NCBI GenBank assembly: GCA_027063545.1
Contig: JAMORN010000330.1
Location: 1 to 15,385, forward strand
Length of the DNA: 15,385 bases
Direction: 5' to 3'
Source of the DNA: a bacterium
Lineage (GTDB): Bacteria > JAMORN01
Below the pieces are notes generated by a model, which saw only the letters and a list, made by a program, of their open reading frames with translations, was not told where the DNA came from and made no database searches. This document shows positions 8,601-15,385 of the stretch, piece by piece. The translations under genes and the position numbers were made by a program. How positions within the stretch are numbered: the stretch's first letter is position 1; every line of letters begins with the position of its first letter.

Positions 8601-9177
8601 AGGTTTGTTGTGAGATTTTATCTTTTATAGCTATATTAATTTTTGAGAGTTCAACTTTAGATATTTTATATGTTATAGGCAAGGAGATTGATAAAACTTT
8701 TTCTAGATCTTTTATACTAAATTTTGTTGTATCTTCCTTTTTTTTATTTTTAGGAAAATTATTGGCAAATATTTTAATATCCCCATTTTTTATATCTATT
8801 TTATTGATAATTGTTAGAGGAAATATAGATCTATATGAAATTTTATTTATATAAGTATTGATAAGAATATTTTTTGTCTCAGGTTCATATATTTTTATGT
8901 TAATATTTTTTATATATCCATAGAAAGGGCTAAGAATTCGAGCTTTTTCGACTTTTACAGATATTCCATTTATTTCTATACCTTTTTCAATAATTTTACT
9001 TATATATATAATGCTAATAATATATATTAATAAAAAAAATAATAGAATAGAAAAGATAATAAAATGTGTTTTAATAAAAACTTTTATAGGTGTTATAACA
9101 TAATTCTTAAAATTCTCTTTAGTTGCTTTTTTTCTTTTACCTTTTTTAGACTTTTTTCCTCGTTTTTGTGATCTCAT
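5695..9177 (-). CDS. Large AsmA-like membrane-anchored envelope protein
   Basis: The protein has 1160 residues. The first 20 residues hold twelve Lys/Arg and would be cytoplasmic. One transmembrane helix spans about 37-59. The remaining ~1100 residues are alternating beta strands rich in Ile, Asn and Lys, with no second helix. The segment after the anchor (GIEINGISVKVEKARILSPFYGYIKNINIKI) has the layout of AsmA/TamB/DUF748-type proteins: a first strand, then an 'I-x-N-I-x-I' strand. Such proteins form long periplasmic beta-grooves that are thought to carry phospholipids between inner and outer membranes. If correct, the cell has an outer membrane. The gene starts 2 bases after the carA stop without a visible Shine-Dalgarno and overlaps the phosphatase start by 4 bases. 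I cannot say which AsmA subfamily it belongs to, and sequence similarity at this AT content may be compositional. Confidence 0.65.
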   Translation of the reverse strand: MRSQKRGKKSKKGKRKKATKENFKNYVITPIKVFIKTHFIIFSILLFFLLIYIISIIYISKIIEKGIEINGISVKVEKARILSPFYGYIKNINIKIYEPETKNILINTYINKISYRSIFPLTIINKIDIKNGDIKIFANNFPKNKKKEDTTKFSIKDLEKVLSISLPITYKISKVELSKINIAIKDKISQQTFMISNISVKDISIKSLNNLKFRLYYKISDYLYTDNKTIKIEVKEIKGNGSFTSLVLLTNSIFKVSTSINNVKLFNIKKELISIGNIENKLNIRVKNKIISIEDIPMYSNIYINNILLKGIYPQKGDIKLIGKLNLNDINKIKAQILLKNKEFANITLNFNKDIIFASLLTKNYNFKLKKEIIEPFNPENIDFDYITLSLKPTYIFLTIYPNYIRINRLNTGMAITSNAIKILDGRYKVYKIAISKVSTKNFLITPLYFNGYINAKGNMDARYIIRVSNINFFSSIDFKKNFYPYIYTKASIKYKKNFIKTNIIVSFPKKKYKSIKEFLENQKMKIKLGYKLSLNDFKNVLPDNRLLILKQINGELSFQKNYKLFKYNLITSIAQDTIYLYGKGSLNISEDLTKLKVKDSNFVNSEFFFNKTYINLAFNIKKNSIDIKGTNHSSVKFKNSLWNKMKYYSQIFIKDSIINNINISSNGTIKNNISYYGKIDLNTLKSILSLNINTSGDIDLFKISYDTLDVKINKISIYNYSYLKLNKNSIAGRNILTSTINEIVYDSISILRNLSSSVSLKFKNIFDKIDTVKYFFKSSIKNIANIINSGEINNLSIKNPFTINNNLIAIVILDSLSKHYSEKEQLQYEPYGILTIKNNSKIYLTPNFSSKKLSAYMTPIMISSNTKINSSELGIKNLIKIKGININLPLYQNIMVSPYSISIIKTEKKENIANLTPSFIDSITLIYNYDTISIFNNQFSLYYSNGKFSINKSFGLLLGGNYRVIFNFGLSKTLNIYFDQLDEQLINMLDYTQLNIGSEIKRLNIRFLDKKVKKEELMHKYMKEYYINTNIWITAIGLNPFNNFKKTNINGTIDVSKIGYKAAEVFLDKLYFYLKDINIKFLKTGVTIGYGIDRMIFTIKDNVLSAIAKIRNDRKNIIPFLIQIRPNEYEVITNLYLIDLLRFYVKDYLFNYNIKGEML

Positions 9178-9179
9178 TT

Positions 9180-10268
9180 CTATTTTTTATAATTATCTAT
9201 AAGTTTAACAAATTCATCAAACAAATATCTAGAATCATGGGGTCCTGGACCGGCTTCTGGGTGGTATTGTACTGTAAACCAAGGATCGGTTTTACTTCTA
9301 ATTCCTTCTATGGTATGATCATTTAAATTTATATGAGTAATTTCAACATCTTCAGGCAGAGTATTAGGATCCACAGCAAAACCATGATTTTGAGCGCTAA
9401 TTTCTACATGTCCTGTTTTTAAATTTTTTACAGGATGATTCCCACCATGATGCCCAAATTTTAATTTATATGTTTTAGCTCCAATTGCATTTGATAAAAT
9501 TTGATGTCCTAGACATATTCCAAATATGGGAATCTTTTCTTTTAATAGATCTCTTACTAATTTTATACCAGTTTCTACAGCAGCAGGGTCTCCAGGCCCA
9601 TTTGAAAGAAATATTCCATCAAAGTCATATTTTAAAATATCCTCAGCTTTTGATTTGGAAGGGAATAATGTTACACTAAATCCTCTTGCTAATAATTGAT
9701 TTAAAATACTCTTTTTAATCCCAAAATCTATAGCCCCAATTCTATATTTTTTATTTTCTGCCTTATATTCTTTAATTTCTTTAGTAGAAACCTTATCTGC
9801 TAAGTTTAGTCCTTCCATTTGAGGAGATTCTAAAGCTATCTTTAATAATTCATCTTTATCATCAATCTCAGTTGAAAGTACAGCTCTCATTGCACCTTTT
9901 TCTCTTATATGCTTTACTAGTCGCCTTGTATCTATTCCTTCAATCCCTGGGATATTATATTCTAATAAAAAGTCTTCCAGAGTTTTTTCACTTCTCCAAT
10001 TTGAAGGGATTCTGTGATATTCTTTTACAATAAAAGCAGATACATAAGGTTTATCACTTTCATTATCTTCACTATTTATACCGTAATTTCCAATCATTGG
10101 GTATGTCATCACAACCATTTGTCCAAAATATGATGGATCTGTAAGGATTTCTTGATACCCAGTCATAGCAGTATTAAAGACCACTTCTCCAGTAAAAGTT
10201 CCTTGAGTTCCAAACGATTTTCCTATAAATAAAGTACCATCTTCAAGCATTAAATATGCTTTCTTCAT
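9180..10268 (-). CDS. carA: Carbamoyl-phosphate synthase small (glutaminase) subunit
   Basis: The protein has 362 residues, a normal length. It hydrolyses glutamine and passes ammonia to CarB for carbamoyl phosphate, the precursor of pyrimidines and arginine. The N-terminal CPSase small-chain domain contains GEVVFNTAMTGYQEILTDPSYFGQ and GIDTRRLVKHIREKGAMRAVL. The class I glutamine amidotransferase domain shows LSNGPGDP (221-228), GICLGHQIL with nucleophile Cys252, FGHHGGNHPV, QNHGFAVD, and YHPEAGPGPHDS with His336 and Glu338, so the Cys-His-Glu triad is intact. The start has AAGGAG at 10274-10279, 13 bases after the comF stop. carB is not next to it in the window: the next gene is the AsmA-like protein. 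Placement inside a cell-shape operon is unusual. The protein is cytoplasmic, and the assignment is secure. Confidence 0.98.
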   Translation of the reverse strand: MKKAYLMLEDGTLFIGKSFGTQGTFTGEVVFNTAMTGYQEILTDPSYFGQMVVMTYPMIGNYGINSEDNESDKPYVSAFIVKEYHRIPSNWRSEKTLEDFLLEYNIPGIEGIDTRRLVKHIREKGAMRAVLSTEIDDKDELLKIALESPQMEGLNLADKVSTKEIKEYKAENKKYRIGAIDFGIKKSILNQLLARGFSVTLFPSKSKAEDILKYDFDGIFLSNGPGDPAAVETGIKLVRDLLKEKIPIFGICLGHQILSNAIGAKTYKLKFGHHGGNHPVKNLKTGHVEISAQNHGFAVDPNTLPEDVEITHINLNDHTIEGIRSKTDPWFTVQYHPEAGPGPHDSRYLFDEFVKLIDNYKK

Positions 10269-10281
10269 TATGACTCCTTTT

Positions 10282-10965
10282 TTATGTTTTTAATATAGTC
10301 AAAATAAAAATTTTTTCCACTTTTAGTACTTTTATAATTTCCTTTATTGTAGTACCTGTTGTTAAAACATCATCAATTAAAATAATTTTTTTATCTTTAA
10401 AAAAGAAATCTATATTTGACTTAAATGCATTTTTGAGATTTATAAGTCTTTGATTATAATTTAAAGAAGCTTGAGTTTTAGTTTCTTTAATCTTTATAAT
10501 ACCATTTTTTATATATCTAATATTTAATTCTGAAGACACTTTTTCAGCAATTATTTCTATATGGTTAAATCCTCTATATATAAGTCTTTTTTTAGATGTA
10601 GGTACAGGTATAATATATTCAAATTTTTTTAAATTATTTTTTTGTATATATGAATAGAAATACTTACTAATTAAATCCCCTAAAAAAATTCCTATTTCTT
10701 TTATTCTTTCATATTTTAAAAGATGTATAAGATGAGAAAGTAGAGGAGATGTATGGTATCTACCTAAATATAAATGATTGTATGTTTTATCTATTTTATC
10801 TAATGTAGGTTTTATTTCTTCTTGAATACTTTTAAGACAACTTTTACAAATTACTTCATTACTTGTTATTTCATTAAAACAAATAGGACAACGTCTTGGA
10901 TATATAAAATCAACTATATCTGAAATTATGGATGTATTAATAATATTATTTAACTTTATTTTCAT
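10282..10965 (-). CDS. comF: ComF/GntX-family phosphoribosyltransferase-like protein
   Basis: The protein has 227 residues, typical of the family. An N-terminal zinc ribbon has Cys26 and Cys29 (CPIC) with Cys40 and Cys43 (CKSC). The core carries VPTSKKRLIYRGFNHIE, TQASLNYNQRLINLKNAF and the PRPP-loop motif IILIDDVLTTGTTIKE (about 194-209), which are hallmarks of ComF. In Bacillus and Helicobacter, ComF is needed for DNA uptake and acts on single-stranded DNA with the uptake machinery; in many bacteria its role is unclear. Nothing else in the window points to competence. The ATG lies 20 bases inside the end of rodA, with no clear Shine-Dalgarno and no in-frame alternative nearby, so translation is probably coupled to rodA. 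It is followed by carA after 13 bases. Competence function is inference only. Confidence 0.9.
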   Translation of the reverse strand: MKIKLNNIINTSIISDIVDFIYPRRCPICFNEITSNEVICKSCLKSIQEEIKPTLDKIDKTYNHLYLGRYHTSPLLSHLIHLLKYERIKEIGIFLGDLISKYFYSYIQKNNLKKFEYIIPVPTSKKRLIYRGFNHIEIIAEKVSSELNIRYIKNGIIKIKETKTQASLNYNQRLINLKNAFKSNIDFFFKDKKIILIDDVLTTGTTIKEIIKVLKVEKIFILTILKT

Positions 10966-12208
10966 AAATAATAGCGGATAAAATAAAACCTAAAATAATA
11001 TACATACTAAGAGTTATAGATCCTCCATAACTCATTAAAACAAGAGGTAGTCCTGTCACAGGCATAATACCTATTGTCATACCAATATTTATAAAGAGAT
11101 GATATACAATATAAGTAGCAAAACCAATAAGATATAAGTTAACAAACTCATCTCTAGAGTTTTTTACTATAGAGATTATTTTAAATACTATTAAAAAGTA
11201 AAGTAGTAAAAGAATAATAGCCCCAATAAATCCAAATTGTTCTGAATATGTAGCAAATATAAAGTCTGTATGTTGTTCCGGCAAATAATCTAAACGTATT
11301 TGAGTGGAATTTAGCCAACCTTTTCCAAATAGTCCTCCACTACCAACAGCAATTTTTGATTGTATTACTTGATATCCAGCTCCATAAGGATCAGCAGACG
11401 GATTAATAAAGGTAACAATACGCTTTTTTTGGTAATCTTTAAGGGAATTCCATAATGATGATGTTAAAATACCAATTATAGTGTTAATAATAATTAATGA
11501 TATACCTATCCATTTAGCCTTAGTTTTTTTTATAAAATTAGGAATAAGAATAAAGGAAAATATTACAAAGTAAATCAACCAAAATATCCATAATTTATAG
11601 ACAATAAATCCTAAAATAGATATAAAACTAGTTATAAAAGGGGAATATATAATAATTATATCAATAATAGAAAGTCCTGCCCAATAGAGCATTAGAGGAG
11701 GAATAACAAAAAAAACTGTAGATGTTCCCAAATCTGGTTGTTTTATTATAAGAGCAGCAGGGATAGAGGTTATTAACCCTACAACAAATAAATGTTTCAT
11801 TAATTCTTTAAATTTTTTTACGCTTAATTTTTTATCATTTAAATATTTAGCAATAGCAAGAATTGTAGTAATTTTAGCAAATTCAGAAGGTTGGATTTTT
11901 ATAGGTCCTAAAACAAACCATCTAGAAACTCCATGGGATACAATATTAAAAGCAAGAAGAATAACTAATAAAAACACAGAGATTCCATATAATATATATG
12001 CTATATTAGAAAAGAATGTTGGCGGAAAAGAAGCAATAATTATTGATATTATAATTCCTAATATCGTCCATATAAGTTGTTTAATATGAAAACTATAATG
12101 AAGCATTTTTTCGTCATAAAAAATAGCAGAATATATAGTAAAAATACTAATAATGCTAACAAATATGAATAAAAAGAATATTGATATATCTATATTTTTA
12201 TCTTTCAT
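10946..12208 (-). CDS. rodA: RodA, SEDS peptidoglycan glycosyltransferase
   Basis: The protein has 420 residues and about ten hydrophobic helices. It polymerises lipid II into glycan strands in the elongasome, working with the PBP2 encoded just upstream. SEDS signatures are clear: SRWFVLGPIKIQPSEFAKI (95-113), KQPDLGTS (156-163), a long periplasmic loop DYQKKRIVTFINPSADPYGAGYQ, GSGGLFGKGWLNSTQ (289-303), LPEQHTDFIFATYSEQFGFIG (309-329), and GLPLVLMSYGGSITLSM near the C-terminus. A longer hydrophobic middle segment (about 165-255) makes it larger than E. coli RodA (about 370 residues). Its ATG forms an ATGA overlap with the mrdA stop. There is no good Shine-Dalgarno, so coupling is likely. FtsW is an alternative within SEDS, but the location next to PBP2 and mreCD favours RodA. 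Confidence 0.95.
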   Translation of the reverse strand: MKDKNIDISIFFLFIFVSIISIFTIYSAIFYDEKMLHYSFHIKQLIWTILGIIISIIIASFPPTFFSNIAYILYGISVFLLVILLAFNIVSHGVSRWFVLGPIKIQPSEFAKITTILAIAKYLNDKKLSVKKFKELMKHLFVVGLITSIPAALIIKQPDLGTSTVFFVIPPLMLYWAGLSIIDIIIIYSPFITSFISILGFIVYKLWIFWLIYFVIFSFILIPNFIKKTKAKWIGISLIIINTIIGILTSSLWNSLKDYQKKRIVTFINPSADPYGAGYQVIQSKIAVGSGGLFGKGWLNSTQIRLDYLPEQHTDFIFATYSEQFGFIGAIILLLLYFLIVFKIISIVKNSRDEFVNLYLIGFATYIVYHLFINIGMTIGIMPVTGLPLVLMSYGGSITLSMYIILGFILSAIIYENKVK

Positions 12209-14040
12209 TTTATTTTAAAATACTCTTTTAAAATTTTATTTACAATAGGAGCTGCAACAGAGCCTCCATGACCTGCTTCTTCTATTACACAACTAAAAGC
12301 TATTAATGGTACGCTATCCTTTTCTACCCAACCAATAAACAAAGCAGTTGTTGGTTTACCAGGAATTGTTTGGCTGGATCCAGTTTTACCATATACTATA
12401 TATGGAAAGGGTAGCTTTGCTTTTTTAGCTGTACCTTTATCCCCATTGACAACTAAATACATACCTTCTTTGACTTTTTTAATATACTTATGTTTTATTT
12501 CTATACTTTTTTTAATAGTTGGTGTTTTTTGCCAAATTACATATCCAGAATCATTCATTACTTTTTTTACAATAAATGGCTCATATACAAATTTACCATT
12601 GGCTAAAGCAGAAGCAAAGACTGCTAATTGTATAGGTGTACTTAAAGCACCTTGTCCTATTGAGGTATTAAGAAGCATTCCTTGAGTCCATATCCATCCT
12701 TTTTTACGATACATTTTGTTATAAAGTTCTGGGGTGATTATATAACCAGATTTTTCTCCTGGAAGATCAATCCCTGTTTTTTCATCAAAGCCAAACATAT
12801 CTGCTATATTTTTTATTTTTTCTATACCTAATTTAACTCCTAAAGGATAAAAAAATACATTACAAGATTGTTCTATTGCGTGATATAAATTTAATTTTCC
12901 ATGACCTGTTTTTTTCCAGCATTTATAGTACCTATTACCAAATTTATATTTACCTCTACAAATAACTGTTGTATTATCATTTAATAGATTATATTCAAGG
13001 CCAGACAAGGCTGTTACTATCTTAAAAGTAGAACCGGGAGGGTATAGCCCACTTATAGCTCTATTATTTAAAGGTTTATTTGGATTTTTAATGAGTTTTA
13101 CCCATTTTTTTGTCCTAAATTTTTTTGGAAGATTAAAAATATTTGGATCGTATGATGGTTTACTTACTAGAGCAAGTATTTCTCCATTTGTTGGATTTAT
13201 AGCTATAAAACTACCTCTAAGTGTATCAGGAATTGCTTTATAGGCGATTTTTTGAAGTCTATAATCTATGGTTGTATATAAATTATATCCTTTTTGAGGT
13301 TCTTTATTTGGTTGTCCTTTTAATATTCTTATTTTTTTTCCTAATGCATTTACTTCTATAAAATAGAACCCATCTTTGCCTCTTAAAAAATCTTCATACT
13401 CTTTTTCTAAACCTATATATCCAATCTTATCACCCAGTTTATATTTACCTTTATATTTTTTTAAATATTCTTCATGAATACTTGCTACATAACCTGTTAT
13501 ATGAGCAAGGGTATCTTTATATATATAATATCTTTTAAGCTCTGGGGATATAACAACTCCTGGTAAATCTTTTGAATGCTCTTCAACTTTAGATATTGTA
13601 TAAAAGTCTATGTTTTCTATTATAGGATATTGGTCCAAAGGAGACACATAATATCTTTTTTTCCATAATTTATAAAGCTCTTTTTTTGATATATAGACTT
13701 CACCTTCTCTATTTTTTAATGATAAAATAAATTCAAATACTCTCTTTCTTTTTTCTTTATTTTTTTTACCAGCAAGATTATAGGGAATAATATTAAGGTT
13801 ATAAGAGGATATATTTGTAACTAATAGAACACCATTTCTATCGTATATTTCTCCCCTAATTCCCTTAAGTCTAACTTTTCTCATTTGATTTTTAACACTG
13901 ATTTTAGAATAATAGTCGTATTTTATTATTTGATGATATATTAAACCAAAAAATAAAATCCAAAAAGGGATTGTTAAAATAATAAGAATTTTATTAGCTT
14001 TAGAAGCCCTTTCTTTTTGGAGTTTAGAAAAGTATTTCAT
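12205..14040 (-). CDS. mrdA: Penicillin-binding protein 2, elongasome transpeptidase
   Basis: The protein has 611 residues. It cross-links peptidoglycan during side-wall growth, in complex with RodA. It has a short cytoplasmic tail, one transmembrane helix (about 18-36), and the class B PBP pedestal domain starting VRLKGIRGEIYDRNGVLLVTN (56-76). The transpeptidase domain has all three motifs: STFK with catalytic Ser337 and Lys340, SCN at 392-394, and KTG at 552-554. A group Cys361, Cys374, His380 and Cys393 sits where zinc has been described in some PBP2 proteins, but with cysteines in place of the two aspartates. The start ATG overlaps the mreD stop as ATGA; the only purine run (AAAAAAGG) directly abuts the ATG, so coupling with mreD is likely. 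The C-terminus overlaps rodA by 4 bases. Assignment is firm. Confidence 0.97.
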   Translation of the reverse strand: MKYFSKLQKERASKANKILIILTIPFWILFFGLIYHQIIKYDYYSKISVKNQMRKVRLKGIRGEIYDRNGVLLVTNISSYNLNIIPYNLAGKKNKEKRKRVFEFILSLKNREGEVYISKKELYKLWKKRYYVSPLDQYPIIENIDFYTISKVEEHSKDLPGVVISPELKRYYIYKDTLAHITGYVASIHEEYLKKYKGKYKLGDKIGYIGLEKEYEDFLRGKDGFYFIEVNALGKKIRILKGQPNKEPQKGYNLYTTIDYRLQKIAYKAIPDTLRGSFIAINPTNGEILALVSKPSYDPNIFNLPKKFRTKKWVKLIKNPNKPLNNRAISGLYPPGSTFKIVTALSGLEYNLLNDNTTVICRGKYKFGNRYYKCWKKTGHGKLNLYHAIEQSCNVFFYPLGVKLGIEKIKNIADMFGFDEKTGIDLPGEKSGYIITPELYNKMYRKKGWIWTQGMLLNTSIGQGALSTPIQLAVFASALANGKFVYEPFIVKKVMNDSGYVIWQKTPTIKKSIEIKHKYIKKVKEGMYLVVNGDKGTAKKAKLPFPYIVYGKTGSSQTIPGKPTTALFIGWVEKDSVPLIAFSCVIEEAGHGGSVAAPIVNKILKEYFKIK

Positions 14041-14504
14041 CCTTTTTTCACTAGTTTTGAAATAATTAAATAGATAATTGTGTTTAAAATAATATTAATA
14101 AAGATAAATTTCATATCAATATTAACACTTATATTTGCTATAAATTTTAGTACATTCAATAGAATTAGATAAAAAAAGTAAACAATAAAAAATAAAAGTG
14201 CTTTAGAAAATACACCTAGTGATAAGTACCTTTTATTAAAAAATCCAATTATATATCCAAATAAGGAATTAGATAAAGAGTATATTGCAATATTAGATTG
14301 GGTTATTAGATCCATAAATATACCTGAAAAAAAACCAAACCAAAGTCCTTTAAAAGATGAAGTTTCTCGAGCTATTATAAAAATAGAGATAAAGACTATA
14401 TTAATAAAAATACTGGATAATATACTATTTATGATAAGTTGAGCATAAAATACAGCAATAGCCATTAATATTAAAATTAAAATAAAAAATATTTTTTTAA
14501 TCAT
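14037..14504 (-). CDS. mreD: MreD, rod-shape-determining membrane protein
   Basis: The protein has 155 residues, about the usual size, and is almost entirely hydrophobic with about five membrane helices. MreD is an inner-membrane partner of MreC that links the MreB filament to the PBP2-RodA synthase. The family is poorly conserved. The visible clue is the central GLWFGFFSGIFMDLITQSNIAIYSLSNSLFG pattern (Gly-x2-Gly-x-Phe-Ser-Gly-x2-x-Asp followed by Ser-Leu-x-x-x-Leu-x-Gly), which is typical of MreD. The position between mreC and mrdA settles the call. The start is ATGA-overlapped with the mreC stop, and AAGGGA at 14508-14513 lies only 3 bases upstream. The last codons overlap the mrdA start. 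Confidence 0.92.
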   Translation of the reverse strand: MIKKIFFILILILMAIAVFYAQLIINSILSSIFINIVFISIFIIARETSSFKGLWFGFFSGIFMDLITQSNIAIYSLSNSLFGYIIGFFNKRYLSLGVFSKALLFFIVYFFYLILLNVLKFIANISVNIDMKFIFINIILNTIIYLIISKLVKKG

Positions 14505-15283
14505 ATTTCCCTTTTTATTATAAAAACATCCTGTATATTTTTTAAGTTCACAAAAATTTTCACTTTTATAAGAGGATAATAACTAAATTTCTGTTTTTTT
14601 ATTTCATAAATTTTTCCTATAGGAATCCCTTTAGGGAAAATCCCACCTAGTCCAGAGGAATAAATGGTATCACCCACTGAAAATTTAGAAGCATCTTCAA
14701 CAAGTTCTATAGAAAATGAGTTTTCTTCTTTGAGTTTAGATAAAATTCCATACCCGCCTTTTTTATTGAATATACTTATTTTTATATTAGGAGATGATAT
14801 TAATTCAACAATTGATGTTTTGGAAGATACTTTAGTAGTAATTCCAATAATACCTTTTGTGTTTATAACAGCCATATCAGGTTTTATGGAATCATCTATA
14901 CCCTTATCAACGATTATATAATCGGATAGCAAATCAGGATGATAGGATAATACTTTTCCTAAAATTAGAGTGTATTTTTCATTTTCTTTATAATTTAGCA
15001 TTTTTTTAAGATTTCTATTTTCTATAACTAAATAATTATTATAAAAGTTTAATAAGGTTAATTCTGCGACCATAGAGTTTAATACTTTATTTTCTTTATA
15101 AATATCATCAATACTTTTTACTATGTTGATAAAATTTAAAACAGGATTTATAAGATCATTCATGTAGTAGACTATATAGGAAAATTTAAAACTTTGAAAA
15201 TTAATAGAAAATAAGATAATAAAAATAAGAGAAATTAAACCTTTATATTTCTTTAGAAACTCCTTAATTATAAGTAAAAGCAT
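14501..15283 (-). CDS. mreC: MreC, rod-shape-determining periplasmic scaffold
   Basis: The protein has 260 residues. MreC is anchored in the inner membrane and projects a coiled coil and a double beta-barrel into the periplasm, where it activates PBP2. Here a membrane helix lies at about 14-30, a coiled-coil segment at about 50-98 ends in VIENRNLKKMLNYKE, and the barrel domain begins at about 105. Family landmarks are SDYIIVDKGIDDSIKPDMAVI, GIIGITTKVS, TSIVELISSPNIKISI, and YSSGLGGIFPKGIPIGKI (208-225). The gene begins 26 bases after the mreB stop and lacks a clear Shine-Dalgarno upstream of the ATG at 15283. No better in-frame start is visible before the membrane helix. The stop overlaps mreD by 4 bases. 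Confidence 0.95.
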   Translation of the reverse strand: MLLLIIKEFLKKYKGLISLIFIILFSINFQSFKFSYIVYYMNDLINPVLNFINIVKSIDDIYKENKVLNSMVAELTLLNFYNNYLVIENRNLKKMLNYKENEKYTLILGKVLSYHPDLLSDYIIVDKGIDDSIKPDMAVINTKGIIGITTKVSSKTSIVELISSPNIKISIFNKKGGYGILSKLKEENSFSIELVEDASKFSVGDTIYSSGLGGIFPKGIPIGKIYEIKKQKFSYYPLIKVKIFVNLKNIQDVFIIKREI

Positions 15284-15309
15284 AGTAACTAAATATATTT
15301 TATAGTTTT

Positions 15310-15385
15310 TTAATGTAAAGGTAATAATAAACTAGAATATTTATCAATATTTTCTAAAACTTTTGCAGAACCTTTCACAACACAA
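15310..15385 (-). CDS. mreB: MreB, C-terminal end (5' part outside window)
   Basis: Reading the - strand from base 15384 gives CVVKGSAKVLENIDKYSSLL and then LPLH and a TAA stop at 15310-15312. This resembles the end of MreB, where a Val-x-x-Gly-x-(Gly/Ala)-Lys-x-Leu-Glu-x-Ile-Asp helix closes the actin-like fold (E. coli ends with a GGGKALEMID stretch). Only 24 residues are present, so the call depends strongly on position: it ends 26 bases before mreC in the same direction, as expected of an mreBCD operon. MreB is the cytoplasmic filament that orients elongasome wall synthesis. The operon promoter must lie further upstream, beyond the right edge. Confidence 0.8.
   Translation of the reverse strand, partial: CVVKGSAKVLENIDKYSSLLLPLH

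Noticed and set aside
8564-8854. Open frame on the + strand with hydrophobic residues
   Set aside because: It is antisense to the AsmA-like gene, has no ribosome site, and its hydrophobicity is a by-product of the Lys/Asn/Ile codons on the other strand.
9485-9679. Short + strand open frame
   Set aside because: It is antisense to the glutaminase domain of carA and has no family motif or ribosome site.
12446-12685. Short + strand open frame
   Set aside because: It lies wholly antisense to the conserved transpeptidase domain of PBP2.
14664-14921. Short + strand open frame
   Set aside because: It is antisense to the MreC barrel domain and has no independent support.
1-15385. CRISPR arrays, tRNA/rRNA genes, insertion sequences, riboswitches
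   Set aside because: No regularly spaced direct repeats, cloverleaf-like GC-rich blocks, transposase motifs or long leader regions were seen; nearly all bases are within protein-coding genes.

Overview
The window is a very AT-rich (by eye roughly three quarters A+T), densely coded bacterial chromosome segment. It looks like a diderm (Gram-negative type) bacterium. It carries a complete mreC-mreD-mrdA(PBP2)-rodA cell-elongation cluster, a large AsmA-like envelope protein, and a secreted multidomain PKD/formylglycine-generating-enzyme-like protein. The extreme AT bias, and the AAA/ATA/AGA-rich codons it brings, affect every gene, so no gene stands out as recently transferred. TGA is an ordinary stop codon here. 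I cannot place the organism below the level of an AT-rich diderm; an uncultured lineage is possible but not shown.

Left part, + strand (1-3277). The C-terminal part of a SpoIID/LytB-family protein, cut by the window edge, is followed after 18 bases by a 927-residue exported protein. That protein has an N-terminal signal segment, a series of beta-sandwich (Ig/PKD-like) modules, three of them with Asp/Asn-rich calcium-type loops about 91 residues apart, and a C-terminal cysteine-rich FGE-sulfatase (SUMF1-like) domain. A strong hairpin at 3280-3316 separates this unit from the convergent operon on the other strand.

Right part, - strand (3341-15385). This is one tight, apparently polycistronic unit, listed here in transcription order. 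It starts with the end of mreB at the right edge (15310-15385) and continues with mreC, mreD, mrdA (PBP2), rodA, comF-like, carA, a 1160-residue AsmA-like protein, an inositol-monophosphatase-family enzyme, a galactose-mutarotase-fold (DUF4380-like) protein and a small exported protein of unknown function. Most junctions are 4-base ATGA stop/start overlaps or very short gaps, and several internal genes have no convincing Shine-Dalgarno sequence, which points to translational coupling. The first five genes form the Rod/elongasome machinery: MreB filament, MreC/MreD adaptors, PBP2 transpeptidase and RodA glycosyltransferase. The downstream genes add pyrimidine/arginine precursor synthesis (CarA), a PRPP-type ComF protein and envelope or carbohydrate-related proteins, so the operon mixes cell-wall growth with metabolism. 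No tRNA, rRNA, CRISPR array, insertion sequence or phage gene was seen.
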